From CAIVAT01 sp964355945 (GTDB lineage Bacteria; Bacteroidota; Bacteroidia; Bacteroidales; FEN-979): a stretch of 64,000 nt of DNA. The notes beneath the pieces are model-generated. The model was not told the DNA's origin. It was given only the letters and a program-made list of their open reading frames with translations, and ran no database searches. This document shows positions 9,159-17,934 of the stretch, one piece after another (within the stretch, counting starts at the first letter, position 1; each line of letters opens with the position of its first letter). The stretch is from the NCBI GenBank assembly GCA_964355945.1, contig CAYHGE010000001.1, forward strand, positions 1-64,000. The letters run 5' to 3'. Both the position numbers and the translations under genes were made by a program.

Positions 9159-10160
9159 TTAATGAATTTCGTTGATTTTCAGCGTGTCGTGAAAGAAAGT
9201 TTCTCTATGTGGGACTTTCTTCATCAGCATCTCATAACTCAGCGCCCCCTCTGCCGGGATTTTGAAGGTATAGGTTTTTTTCGAACTGTTGGGCAGGCTA
9301 TAATTGCGGATCCATGGGTTCATCTCCCTGAGGATGCGGTAGTTGACAGACATTGCCCGTGCAAAGGCAGGAAGGCTGGCAATACCTGAATCCACCGTAA
9401 CAAGCTTTGCAGGAATCTGAGGATAGAAATCCTGCTCCCTCAGGTAAAATCCATATTGAACCGGGTGGTTATAAACTGCGCGGAGGGCCATGATCCGGAA
9501 GACATACCGGGAAGTTTCATCATTGAGGTACAAATCGTAATAGTTTTTTACCTGTTGGTTTTCCATTGCTTTTTTGAGGCCATCGAGGCCCCGGTTGTAG
9601 GAGGCTGCAACAAGCGTCCAATTGCCAAACATCCGGTGAGCATCCCTGAAGTAATCACAGGCAGCCTGGGTTGCTTTCTCCATGTTGTAACGTTCGTCTA
9701 CCTTGTCGTTGATCTCGAGGCCATATTGCTGGCCGGTGGTTTTGAGGAACTGCCAGTAACCTTCGGCTCCGGCGGGTGAAACCACGTTGATCAGGTTACT
9801 TTCGGCCACGACCAGAAATTTGAAATCATCCGGAATGTTGTTCTTCTTCAGAATGGGTTCAATCACCGGGAACCAGCGGTTGGCGCGCTTGAACATCACG
9901 ATTGATGTGGAATGCATGAAGGTGTTCGCAAGAATTTCGCGTTCGAATGCTTCCCTGACATAATACAAATCCAGCGGTACCTCTTCTCCTGCAAAGCTGG
10001 CTGTTTCAGGAATTTCCGGGGCCATGATCTTTGTATGGCGGGTAAACAAACCCACGTACTCTTTTTCCTGGTTTTTAACTGCAACAATGGCGCAAACCGA
10101 TATGAAACAGATTAATAGCAGAAGAAAACCCCCGATTATATATTTTGTTTTACTGACCAT
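9159..10160 (-). CDS. Membrane-anchored lytic transglycosylase (SLT domain)
   Basis: 333 residues. A signal anchor spans about residues 7-28. The SLT fold follows at about 100-250, with the catalytic Glu120 in VVAESNL, the SPAGAEGYWQF motif, and ASYNRG near its end, as in MltD/Slt-type enzymes that cleave peptidoglycan glycan strands. No LysM repeat is apparent in the roughly 80-residue C-terminal tail, unlike classical MltD. It acts in the periplasm. It ends 23 bases before the uvrA start and could share a transcript with it. Confidence 0.86.
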   Translation of the reverse strand: MVSKTKYIIGGFLLLLICFISVCAIVAVKNQEKEYVGLFTRHTKIMAPEIPETASFAGEEVPLDLYYVREAFEREILANTFMHSTSIVMFKRANRWFPVIEPILKKNNIPDDFKFLVVAESNLINVVSPAGAEGYWQFLKTTGQQYGLEINDKVDERYNMEKATQAACDYFRDAHRMFGNWTLVAASYNRGLDGLKKAMENQQVKNYYDLYLNDETSRYVFRIMALRAVYNHPVQYGFYLREQDFYPQIPAKLVTVDSGIASLPAFARAMSVNYRILREMNPWIRNYSLPNSSKKTYTFKIPAEGALSYEMLMKKVPHRETFFHDTLKINEIH

Positions 10161-10207
10161 GCATAAAAGGTTCTAATAAGATATCTCAATTATTGTTTAG
10201 TAATTCC

Positions 10208-10306
10208 TTTGCGGTTCTTTGCGGAAATACTCTGCGGTTCTTTGCGTTAGTATTTTTTATTTCAACGCAGAGAACCGCAAAGAAGGCGCGGAGGACCGCA
10301 AAGAAA
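10208..10306. repeat. Inverted word repeat CGCAAAGAACCGCAAAG
   Basis: Four related words occur in the gap between rfbC and the transglycosylase gene: TTTGCGGTTCTTTGCG (10208-10223), CTGCGGTTCTTTGCGTT (10232-10248), the complementary AACGCAGAGAACCGCAAAG (10264-10282) and CGGAGGACCGCAAAG nearby. The second and third can pair over about 17 bases with one mismatch around an A/T-rich loop. There is no gene inside. The array may act as a terminator for the transglycosylase/rfbC boundary, but its word structure is unlike an ordinary terminator. Confidence 0.75.
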
Positions 10307-10335
10307 CTTGTGTGTTCCTCTTCCTCACATCCTGT

Positions 10336-10878
10336 TTAAAAAGGACTTACAAACTCATTAAACCCTGGTGCAACCTTATCCTTATCCGAGATCATCGGAT
10401 TTTCGATGCCCCAGTTGATGTTCAGGTCCGGATCGTTCCACAGCAGGCTGCCTTCTGAGACTTTGCTGTAAACATTGGTGCACTTGTAGAAGAAGATTGT
10501 ATCATCTTCCAGTGTGGCAAAACCATGGGCAAATCCGGGCGGGACCCAATACATCCATTTGTTCCGGCCTGAAAGCACGATAGATTCCCATTTTCCGTAA
10601 GTAGGAGAATCTTTCCTGATATCCACGGCAACGTCAAGTACAGAACCGCGCATCACCCGCACCAGTTTTCCCTGGGCAAAAGGGGGAGCCTGGAAATGGA
10701 GGCCACGGAGCACCCCTTTTTTTGACTTTGATTCATTGTCCTGCAGGAATTTCAGATCGAGCCCGGCTTTGAAAAATTTCTCATGACTATAGGATTCGAA
10801 AAAATAGCCACGTTCGTCTTCAAACACGTCCGGTTTGATAATCAGTAAACCTTCCAACGGGGTTTTTACTATTTCCAT
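10336..10878 (-). CDS. rfbC: dTDP-4-dehydrorhamnose 3,5-epimerase
   Basis: About 180 residues, the usual length for RmlC/RfbC, which makes dTDP-4-keto-L-rhamnose. Family marks are DERGYFFESY, the catalytic His of GVLRGLHFQ near residue 52, VAVDIRKDSPTYGKW, VPPGFAHGF, and a Tyr in FFYKCTNVY. The start at 10878 (MEIVKTPLEG) is chosen because an earlier in-frame ATG overlaps the lpdA 3' end. RmlA, RmlB and RmlD are not in the window, so the rhamnose pathway would have to be completed elsewhere. The gene follows lpdA by 14 bases. Confidence 0.93.
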   Translation of the reverse strand: MEIVKTPLEGLLIIKPDVFEDERGYFFESYSHEKFFKAGLDLKFLQDNESKSKKGVLRGLHFQAPPFAQGKLVRVMRGSVLDVAVDIRKDSPTYGKWESIVLSGRNKWMYWVPPGFAHGFATLEDDTIFFYKCTNVYSKVSEGSLLWNDPDLNINWGIENPMISDKDKVAPGFNEFVSPF

Positions 10879-10892
10879 TTTGCAATTTGAAT

Positions 10893-12281
10893 TTATAGGT
10901 GGACACACTCTCCGTACGCTGCCGCCACAGCTTCCATGATCGCTTCGCTCATCGTCGGGTGCGGGTGAATGGCTTCAATGATCTCTTTTCCGGTTGTTTC
11001 AAGTTTGCGGGCAACAACAACTTCTGCGATCATCTCGGTAACATTTTCACCGATCAGATGGGCGCCAAGCCATTCGCCGTATTTGGCATCAAATATCACC
11101 TTGACAAAACCATCGCGGGCACCTGAGGCAGTAGCTTTGCCTGACGCAGTAAACGGAAATTTCCCGACCAGTATTTCATAACCGGCATCCTTTGCTGCTT
11201 TTTCAGTCATTCCAACTGATGCAATTTCAGGATGGGTGTAGGTACATCCGGGGATGTTGCCGTAATCAAGCGGTTCAACATGTTTTCCTGCAATTTTTTC
11301 CACACAGATGATTCCTTCATGGGAAGCGACATGTGCCAGGGCAGGGCCTTTCACGATATCACCAATGGCATAATAGCCGTCAATATTGGTTTTGTAAAAA
11401 TCATCCACGAGCACTTTACCGCGTTCTGTCGAAATTCCGACATCTTCCAGCCCGATTCCTTCAATGTTGGTGGCAACACCAACTGCGGATAAAACGACAT
11501 CACATTCTATGACTTCGTCACCTTTTTTTGTTTTTATGGTCACCTTGCAACCCACTCCGGTGGTATCGACTGATTCGACAGAGACTCCTGCAAGCACCTT
11601 CATTCCGGACTTTTTGAAGGAGCGTTCCAACGCTTTGGAAACTTCTTCATCCTCGATGGGAACAATGTTCGGGAGCACTTCAATGAGTGTTACGCTGGTG
11701 CCAATTGATTGATAAAAGTATGCAAATTCAGATCCTATAGCGCCGGAACCGACAACTACCATTGCTTTTGGCTGAACCGGCAATGTCATCGCTTCACGGT
11801 AGCCGATAATCTTTTTGCCATCCTGTTTGAGGTTTGGCAATTCACGTGAGCGGGTGCCGGTTGCCAGGATGATATGACTTGCGGAAAATTCGGTTTTTAA
11901 GCCGGCATCATCCGTGACTTCAACGATCTTACCAGGTTTTACCTTCCCCACACCCCGGAGGTGTTCTACGTTGTTTTTCTTGAGCAGGAACTGGATTCCT
12001 TTGCTCATCTGGTCGGCTACATCGCGGCTGCGTTTGATGATGGCCGGGAAATCGGCATTTGCCTCCCCGGAAACAATTCCGTAGTCGGCGGCATGTTTGA
12101 TGTATTGGAAAATGCTGGCGCTTTTAAGCAACGCTTTGGTTGGGATACACCCCCAGTTGAGACAGATCCCGCCCAATTCAGCCCTTTCCACGACAGCTAC
12201 TTTAAAACCCAGCTGTGCTGCACGGATGGCAGCAACATATCCGCCCGGACCGCTGCCAATGACAATGATATCGTAGTTCAT
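10893..12281 (-). CDS. lpdA: Dihydrolipoyl dehydrogenase
   Basis: About 462 residues, the FAD- and NAD-dependent E3 enzyme of 2-oxoacid dehydrogenase complexes and the glycine cleavage system. The FAD-binding GSGPGGY is at 9-15. The redox disulfide is Cys40 and Cys45 in GGICLNWGCIPTKALL. The NAD-binding motif is VVGSGAIGSEFA, and the C-terminal catalytic His lies in AIHPHPTMSEAI. The start at 12281 (MNYDIIVIG) lies 21 bases after a TATCTTTG promoter box. gcvT, another glycine-cleavage component, is 4.5 kb away on the other strand. Confidence 0.96.
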   Translation of the reverse strand: MNYDIIVIGSGPGGYVAAIRAAQLGFKVAVVERAELGGICLNWGCIPTKALLKSASIFQYIKHAADYGIVSGEANADFPAIIKRSRDVADQMSKGIQFLLKKNNVEHLRGVGKVKPGKIVEVTDDAGLKTEFSASHIILATGTRSRELPNLKQDGKKIIGYREAMTLPVQPKAMVVVGSGAIGSEFAYFYQSIGTSVTLIEVLPNIVPIEDEEVSKALERSFKKSGMKVLAGVSVESVDTTGVGCKVTIKTKKGDEVIECDVVLSAVGVATNIEGIGLEDVGISTERGKVLVDDFYKTNIDGYYAIGDIVKGPALAHVASHEGIICVEKIAGKHVEPLDYGNIPGCTYTHPEIASVGMTEKAAKDAGYEILVGKFPFTASGKATASGARDGFVKVIFDAKYGEWLGAHLIGENVTEMIAEVVVARKLETTGKEIIEAIHPHPTMSEAIMEAVAAAYGECVHL

Positions 12282-12302
12282 GATTTTCGTTTTTGGAGTG
12301 CG

Positions 12303-12310
12303 CAAAGATA
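12303..12310 (-). promoter_or_regulatory. -7 box for lpdA
   Basis: TATCTTTG on the minus strand. A TTTG word (12334-12337, minus strand) lies 23 bases upstream and could be the -33 element. This is one of the better two-part promoters in the window. Confidence 0.5.
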
Positions 12311-12394
12311 CTAAAATCCCAGGCGATGACAATCAAAGGGGGTAATAAAAAGAAACATGTATTCTGCCAATGAGTACTTTGCCGTATAATCATT

Positions 12395-12402
12395 TATATT
12401 TG
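12395..12402 (+). promoter_or_regulatory. -7 box for the FISUMP gene
   Basis: TATATTTG, matching TAnnTTTG, 38 bases before the ATG at 12441. It lies back to back with the lpdA promoter. Confidence 0.45.
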
Positions 12403-12440
12403 CATTGAAAAGGTGTTGCGGAAAATTAAATCTACTTTAT

Positions 12441-13742
12441 ATGAAACCGTCAATTTTTTTAATTTCCATGATTTTACTGCTTTCCCCGACTATGTTGCTG
12501 GGACAGAGGTCAGAGATTTTACTCACCTATAACGGGATTTTCAATGGCCAGTATGCAAAACTTGACAGCATCCTCATCGAGAATCTTGACAGGCACTGTG
12601 ATACATTACTTCGCTGGCCTGATACCTCATTTCATATACCAAATGTGGGGATCAATGACATAGCTTCCTCCTCCGCACTTTTTCAGGTTTTTCAGAATTA
12701 CCCCAATCCTGTGGAGGACCACACTGAAATTCGGATTTATGTTCCGGAATCAGGGTTGGTGAATGCAGATATTACCGACTTTTCCGGCAATGTGATAGCT
12801 TCAGTAAGCAAGGAATTGACAAAGGGATTTCACACTTATTCTTTTGTCCCCGGGCACACACAGATGTATTTATTCACTGCAACCTGCAGAGAGTTTAATC
12901 AATCAATAAAAGTAGTAGCCAGTTTGAAAAATCAGACTGCAACTTCTTCTTTAACCTATGTTGGACCCACATCAGCCGGCACACCCTTTAAATCTGTCAA
13001 TACTTCCGGGTCATTCAGGTTTGCCCTGAATGATAATTTAAAAGTTACAGCTTATCACATCTGGGTGAAGGCATCTATACTGTATGCTCCTGTTGAGAAT
13101 GAAACTGATACCATCAACTTCTCTTTGTATCCCTGCGGAAGCCCGATGACGATCAACCATATTACAGGAGCGGTTGCACCGGTGTCAAAAACTGTCATTT
13201 ACAACACTGTATATAATGTTCCCGGTGAACCTGCAAAATGCTGGATTACCAGTAATCTTGGGGCCAGCCGACAGGCAACCGCCGCTGACGATGCAACAGA
13301 AGCCTCTGCCGGCTGGTACTGGCAATTTAACCGCAAACAGGGCTACATGCACGATGGTCAAACCCGGACCCCGAATACAATATGGGAGCCCGCTGTAAAT
13401 CAGCCTCAATACTGGCTGACGGCAAATGACCCGTGTGGGATTGAATTGGGTGATGGATGGCATGTCCCCACTTTTACTGAATGGTTCAATGTGGATCAAT
13501 CGGGCAACTGGACCGATCCGAACGGTCCATGGAGTTCAGATCTGAAACTTCATAAAGCCGGTGCACTCAACATCGGCAATGGCTCGCTGGTTTCCATGGG
13601 CTCATACGGATTCTACTGGAGCAGTAAAAGTAGTTGGTACGTGGATGATTATTATGGAATGTACCTTGTTTTCTACAATACACAATGCAAAACAGATTAC
13701 AACAATAAGGCTTACGGCTATTCTGTCCGCTGCATAAGGTAA
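12441..13742 (+). CDS. Secreted FISUMP-domain protein
   Basis: About 433 residues. The signal peptide is MKPSIFLISMILLLSPTMLLG. A region starting near residue 85 with NYPNPVEDHTEIRIYVPE looks like a type IX secretion (Por) sorting-domain fold, but it lies in the N-terminal half rather than at the C-terminus. The last 180 residues match the FISUMP family (Fibrobacter succinogenes major paralogous domain): CWITSNLGASRQAT, GWYWQFNRKQGY, GDGWHVPTFTEW and the terminal YGYSVRCIR. FISUMP proteins are surface or secreted and have no defined biochemistry. The gene has its own promoter and converges on miaA. Confidence 0.85.
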   Translation: MKPSIFLISMILLLSPTMLLGQRSEILLTYNGIFNGQYAKLDSILIENLDRHCDTLLRWPDTSFHIPNVGINDIASSSALFQVFQNYPNPVEDHTEIRIYVPESGLVNADITDFSGNVIASVSKELTKGFHTYSFVPGHTQMYLFTATCREFNQSIKVVASLKNQTATSSLTYVGPTSAGTPFKSVNTSGSFRFALNDNLKVTAYHIWVKASILYAPVENETDTINFSLYPCGSPMTINHITGAVAPVSKTVIYNTVYNVPGEPAKCWITSNLGASRQATAADDATEASAGWYWQFNRKQGYMHDGQTRTPNTIWEPAVNQPQYWLTANDPCGIELGDGWHVPTFTEWFNVDQSGNWTDPNGPWSSDLKLHKAGALNIGNGSLVSMGSYGFYWSSKSSWYVDDYYGMYLVFYNTQCKTDYNNKAYGYSVRCIR

Positions 13743-13753
13743 TCAGGGCATAT

Positions 13754-14701
13754 CTATTTTCCAATAGCCGACCTGATCAACCCAACCTTCTTTTCCAAAG
13801 GTAATCGCCCTTCAATCCAATGAATGGTCATTCCCTGCTTTTCCATCCGGCGGAACCAGGTCATCTGTCGTTTGGCGAACTGGCGGATCGCGATGTTCAG
13901 TTCAGAAAGGAGGCTCGCGCGGGTAATAGTCCCCTGAAGGAACATCGTAACAAATTTGTATTCCAGGCCGTATTTCATCAGACGGTCGGGGGAGATGCCT
14001 CGTTCAAGCAGTTGTTCCACCTCCCTGATCATACCATGATCGAGCCTGTATTGCAACCGTGTCAGGATACGGGCCTTCACCAGCCCGCGGGGATAGTCGA
14101 TGCCAAAAATGTTTGATTCAATTTTCGGGAAACCAAGGTGTTGGGTGTCATGGTCAGGGATGTTGTCTTTGTTTCCGGCAATTTCTGCTCCTGAAGCTGA
14201 ATGTGCCAGGATAATCGCCTTCAGCAGCCGTGGCCGTTCTTCTAAATCGGTGATGTTATGCGGTGTTTTATAGGATTTCAAGATTTCAATCAACTCGTCA
14301 TCTGTCTTTTCCCGGAGTGAAGCAATGAAGTCAAGGTCATCTTCACTTCTGGCAAGCTGATATCCTTTTAAGATTGCCTCCAGGTACATCCCGGAGCCGC
14401 CGCACAGGACAGGAAGTTTGTTCCTGCCAAGAACATCGCGCCAAACCCTGAGAAAATCCTTCTGGTATTCAAAGATATTGTATTCATAACCCGGGTCAAG
14501 TATGTCAATCAGGTGAACAGGAACCTGAACACCCTCAACAACGTAATCATCATAATCCTTACCCGTACCGATATTCATGCCACGATAGACCTGGCGGGAG
14601 TCGGCACTGATCACCTCTCCGTTCAATTCAAAGGCAAGCCTGGCTGCAAGTGCAGTCTTACCGGTAGCCGTTGGTCCAAGGATTGTCAGCATTGCCTGCA
14701 T
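13754..14701 (-). CDS. miaA: tRNA dimethylallyltransferase
   Basis: 315 residues, normal for MiaA, which adds a dimethylallyl group to A37 of tRNAs reading UNN codons. The P-loop GPTATGKTALAARLA is near residue 8, followed by ISADSRQVYRGMNIGTGK. The later MTWFRRM near residue 285 is the conserved C-terminal mark. The stop codon of the upstream gene and the first ATG overlap as TAATG, so translation is probably coupled; an alternative ATG lies three codons in. The protein ends 11 bases from the convergent FISUMP gene. Confidence 0.93.
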   Translation of the reverse strand: MQAMLTILGPTATGKTALAARLAFELNGEVISADSRQVYRGMNIGTGKDYDDYVVEGVQVPVHLIDILDPGYEYNIFEYQKDFLRVWRDVLGRNKLPVLCGGSGMYLEAILKGYQLARSEDDLDFIASLREKTDDELIEILKSYKTPHNITDLEERPRLLKAIILAHSASGAEIAGNKDNIPDHDTQHLGFPKIESNIFGIDYPRGLVKARILTRLQYRLDHGMIREVEQLLERGISPDRLMKYGLEYKFVTMFLQGTITRASLLSELNIAIRQFAKRQMTWFRRMEKQGMTIHWIEGRLPLEKKVGLIRSAIGK

Positions 14702-16569
14702 TACTTGTCCAGTTCCTCATAAACCGAATTCTGACTGATGTATTCAGGCACCATTTGTTTCATTTTCCGGATGATGTCGAAGTTGGAGTGTGTTGCCACC
14801 ATCGGGATGAGTTCATCAATGTTTTGCCTTACATCCTCAAGTCTGAATTTACGCACTTTGGCAATAAGGATCAGCGGGTGGTGTGTGGGAATGGCATTTT
14901 CTTCAACGTTGAGCAGTTCTTCATAAAGTTTCTCTCCTGGGCGCAATCCTGTAAATTTAAGCTGAATGTCTTTCCCTAGATCCAGACCTGAGAGCTGGAT
15001 CATCTTTCGGGCAAGGTCGATTATTTTAACGGACTTACCCATGTTGAAGATGAAGATTTCTCCGCCGTTGCCGGAGGCGCCCGCTTCAAGCACCAGCCGG
15101 CATGCTTCGGGGATGGTCATGAAAAACCTGGTCACATCAGGGTGTGTGATGGTGACCGGGCCTCCTTTTTCGATCTGGTTTCTGAAAAGCGGGATAACAG
15201 ACCCGTTGGAACCCAGTACATTGCCGAATCTTGTGGTGATGAATTTTGTCTCTTTTACCTTGTCCAGTGCCTGTGTATAGATTTCGGCGATGCGTTTTGA
15301 AGCTCCCATCACGTTGGTGGGGTTCACCGCCTTGTCGGTTGAGATCATGATGAATTTTTTCACGTTAAACTCGACGGCCAGATCTGCAATAACCCTTGTC
15401 CCTCTGACATTGGTAAGCACAGCTTCGGCAGGGTTGCTTTCCATCATCGGAACATGCTTGTAAGCGGCGGCGTGATAAACCATGTCAGGACGAAATGTGT
15501 TGAAAATTTTACGCATGCGGGCTTCATTGCTGATGTCGCACAGGATGAATTCAATACCGGAGTTTTTATGATACTCGAGGATTTCAAGTTCGAGAAAATG
15601 GAGTGGCGTTTCTGCCTGATCGATAAGAACGAGCTGACGCGGAGAAAAACGTGAAATCTGCCGCACGATTTCACTGCCGATGGATCCGGCTGCACCGCTC
15701 ACCAGGATTACCTTCCCGGTGATTTCCATTGAAATCCGTTTTTCATCCAGTGTAATCTCATCACGTTCAAGCAAATCTTCAATATTGATCTTCTTCAGCT
15801 GGTTGAAACTCAACTCACCGTTAATCCAGCGAATCATCGGAGGGACAGTAAGGACCTTGGTGTTGAATGATAGGCATTGTTCTACAAGTTTCTGTTTCTT
15901 CACCGGGTCAAAATTCATGATGGCCAGGACGATCTGTGCTACTGTTTTGGCAGCCAGAAGGTTGTCGAGCTTTGCCGGACTGAGGATATCAACTCCTTCC
16001 AGTTTCTTCCCTTGTTTACTGGCATCGTCATCAATGAATGCGAGTACATTGTATTTTGTGCCGGCATCACGGTCCAGCGTTCGTTTTGCAGTAATTCCGG
16101 CCTCACCGGCACCGTAAATCACCACATTGACCTTGTCGCCTTCCGGCTGGCGGAATTCGAGCAGTGCCAGTTTCACGATCAGCCTGAAGGTGATCATCCC
16201 GAAGGAGGTGGCAAGGAAGTCGATGATGAGGACCGAGAAGGGGATGAAAAAGTGACCGGAGATGAAATAGTAGGTGATGAGGTTGGTGATTGCGAAAACA
16301 ATACTACCGGCGAGTACAGTAGCGAAAACACGCAAAGCATCACCGGTGCTGGTGTACCTGATGATTCCGGCATAAGTTCTTGCGATGATGAAACTGACCA
16401 TCCGGATCAGTGCTACGTAAACCAGTACCTGGGGCAGCGGGCTTAAATCCTTTGGAGGGATGGAAAAGTTGAACCGCAGGAGATAGGCCAGGATAACGGC
16501 CGAAACGGCAATCACCATATCGATTAAAAAAATCAGGGAGCGTGGCGTATTTTTCCGGGTTATTAACAT
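14701..16569 (-). CDS. FlaA1/CapD-type UDP-sugar 4,6-dehydratase (membrane form)
   Basis: 622 residues. Four transmembrane segments in the first 140 residues are followed by a CoA-binding-like Rossmann fold (VVIYGAGEAG near 155) and the SDR catalytic domain from about 290. The latter has the NAD site VSGAAGSIGSEIVRQ, with AAYKHVPMMESNP and STDKAVNPTNVMGASKR. This is the architecture of PglF/CapD/WbpM enzymes, which turn UDP-GlcNAc into UDP-4-keto-6-deoxy sugars. It could feed the aminotransferase and sugar transferase at 44-46 kb. It is the promoter-proximal partner of miaA. Confidence 0.92.
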   Translation of the reverse strand: MLITRKNTPRSLIFLIDMVIAVSAVILAYLLRFNFSIPPKDLSPLPQVLVYVALIRMVSFIIARTYAGIIRYTSTGDALRVFATVLAGSIVFAITNLITYYFISGHFFIPFSVLIIDFLATSFGMITFRLIVKLALLEFRQPEGDKVNVVIYGAGEAGITAKRTLDRDAGTKYNVLAFIDDDASKQGKKLEGVDILSPAKLDNLLAAKTVAQIVLAIMNFDPVKKQKLVEQCLSFNTKVLTVPPMIRWINGELSFNQLKKINIEDLLERDEITLDEKRISMEITGKVILVSGAAGSIGSEIVRQISRFSPRQLVLIDQAETPLHFLELEILEYHKNSGIEFILCDISNEARMRKIFNTFRPDMVYHAAAYKHVPMMESNPAEAVLTNVRGTRVIADLAVEFNVKKFIMISTDKAVNPTNVMGASKRIAEIYTQALDKVKETKFITTRFGNVLGSNGSVIPLFRNQIEKGGPVTITHPDVTRFFMTIPEACRLVLEAGASGNGGEIFIFNMGKSVKIIDLARKMIQLSGLDLGKDIQLKFTGLRPGEKLYEELLNVEENAIPTHHPLILIAKVRKFRLEDVRQNIDELIPMVATHSNFDIIRKMKQMVPEYISQNSVYEELDK

Positions 16570-16573
16570 GCAT

Positions 16574-16581
16574 CAAATTTA
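16574..16581 (-). promoter_or_regulatory. -7 box for the FlaA1-like gene, very short leader
   Basis: TAAATTTG on the minus strand ends only 4 bases before the ATG at 16569. If used, the transcript would be leaderless or nearly so. Confidence 0.4.
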
Positions 16582-16655
16582 GAAATAATTTGAATTAACA
16601 TATCAACAATTGCCGTAAAATATGAACAACCGGTAGAACACCATGCAATTTTTCC

Positions 16656-16663
16656 TAATTTTG
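16656..16663 (+). promoter_or_regulatory. -7 box upstream of gcvT
   Basis: TAATTTTG, 106 bases before the gcvT ATG. The leader of roughly 100 bases shows no riboswitch that I recognise; a glycine riboswitch was considered and not supported. Confidence 0.35.
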
Positions 16664-16769
16664 CACCGTTAGGCATATCCGCTGCATCAGCAACACAGGA
16701 ACTACACCTGAAACCAAAAAGATTTTGGAGCCTTTTAAGACAGGAACTGATTTATCCAATATAACTCTC

Positions 16770-17858
16770 ATGAAAAATACAGCATTTACAGATTATCACG
16801 TAGCAATGGGCGGCAAAATGGTCCCTTTTGCAGGCTTCAACATGCCTGTTCAGTATGAAGGTGTAAACGCCGAGCATGAAACTGTTCGCAAAACCCTGGG
16901 GGTCTTTGACGTCTCCCACATGGGTGAATTCTGGGTAAAAGGGCCGAAGGCACTCGATTTTATTCAATGGGTAACTTCAAACGATGCGTCAAAACTTGTT
17001 TCGGGGAAGGTGCAGTATTCCTGCTTCCCTAACGAAACCGGCGGTATTGTGGATGATCTCCTGGTTTACAAAGTTGATGACCTAACCTATTTACTGGTCG
17101 TAAATGCCTCCAACATTGAAAAGGATTGGGCCTGGTGCAACAAACAGAATAAAATGGGGGCAGTTTTATACAATGCATCCGATGAAATCTCCCAGCTGGC
17201 TATTCAGGGACCGCTGGCGTTGAAGGCCATGCAGAAACTGACAGATACTGTTGTCACCGACATGGAATACTATACCTTTAAAAAGCTTACGTTCGCCGGT
17301 ATTCCTGATGTGATCTTTGCAACCACCGGGTACACCGGTTCCGGAGGTTGTGAGATTTACATGTCCAATGAGGATGCACCGAAAATTTGGGAAGCCGTGT
17401 TTAAGGCAGGAGAAGAGTTTGGCATCAAACCGATTGGCCTGGCTGCCCGCGATACCTTGCGGCTCGAAATGGGATATTGCCTGTATGGCAATGACATCAA
17501 TGATACGACATCGCCCATTGAGGCAGGGTTGGGGTGGATTACAAAGTTTGCAGATTATAAAGAATTTATTAATAAATCTGCTTTGCTCAAGCAAAAGCAG
17601 GAGGGAACTCCTCATAAACTGGTTGGTTTTGAAATGGTTGACAAGGGAATTCCCCGGCATGAGTATGAAATTGTAGATGTACAGGGCAATAAAATCGGCG
17701 AAGTTACGTCTGGTACTATGGGGCCATCTGTGAAAATTCCGATAGGTATGGCTTATGTTCCTTCAGCATTGTCGAAAGAAGGAAGTGAAATACATGTTAA
17801 AATCAGGGATAAAATTTTACGTGCCAAGGTTGTTAGATTTCCATTTTATAAAGCGTGA
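16770..17858 (+). CDS. gcvT: Aminomethyltransferase (glycine cleavage T protein)
   Basis: About 362 residues, full length. It transfers the methylene group from the aminomethyl-lipoyl H protein to tetrahydrofolate. Conserved stretches are MVPFAGFNMPVQY, GVFDVSHMGEF, DDLLVYK, TGYTGSGGCEIY, LAARDTLRLEMGYCLYGND and GEVTSGTMGPS. The start is the ATG at 16770 (MKNTAFTDYHVAMGG). The stop TGA lies inside a GTGAC word repeat that begins at 17853, so the C-terminal residue and stop are read from repeat sequence. gcvH and gcvP are not in the window. Confidence 0.95.
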   Translation: MKNTAFTDYHVAMGGKMVPFAGFNMPVQYEGVNAEHETVRKTLGVFDVSHMGEFWVKGPKALDFIQWVTSNDASKLVSGKVQYSCFPNETGGIVDDLLVYKVDDLTYLLVVNASNIEKDWAWCNKQNKMGAVLYNASDEISQLAIQGPLALKAMQKLTDTVVTDMEYYTFKKLTFAGIPDVIFATTGYTGSGGCEIYMSNEDAPKIWEAVFKAGEEFGIKPIGLAARDTLRLEMGYCLYGNDINDTTSPIEAGLGWITKFADYKEFINKSALLKQKQEGTPHKLVGFEMVDKGIPRHEYEIVDVQGNKIGEVTSGTMGPSVKIPIGMAYVPSALSKEGSEIHVKIRDKILRAKVVRFPFYKA

Positions 17859-17888
17859 CACGTGACGGGTGACACGTGACGCGTGACC
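17853..17888. repeat. GTGAC word repeat, direct copies
   Basis: A 14-base unit, GCGTGACACGTGAC then GGGTGACACGTGAC, is followed by a half copy GCGTGAC. The first unit includes the gcvT stop codon. The same words occur as a near-perfect hairpin at 39816-39855. Confidence 0.85.
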
Positions 17889-17890
17889 TG

Positions 17891-17922
17891 CACTTAACAC
17901 TTAAAACTTAACACTTAACACT
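17891..17922. repeat. CACTTAA word repeat
   Basis: Four imperfect copies of CACTTAA/AACTTAA lie directly after the GTGAC array and before the next ATG at 17935. They have no coding frame of their own. Confidence 0.75.
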
Positions 17923-17934
17923 AATTCGAATACT

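Noticed and set aside
15877..16446. 189-codon plus-strand open frame
   Set aside because: It is the complement of the FlaA1-like gene's membrane and Rossmann regions. It shows no start signal or recognisable fold.
16664..16769. Possible glycine riboswitch in the gcvT leader
   Set aside because: The leader is about 100 bases and lacks the paired conserved cores of glycine aptamers; nothing beyond position supported it.
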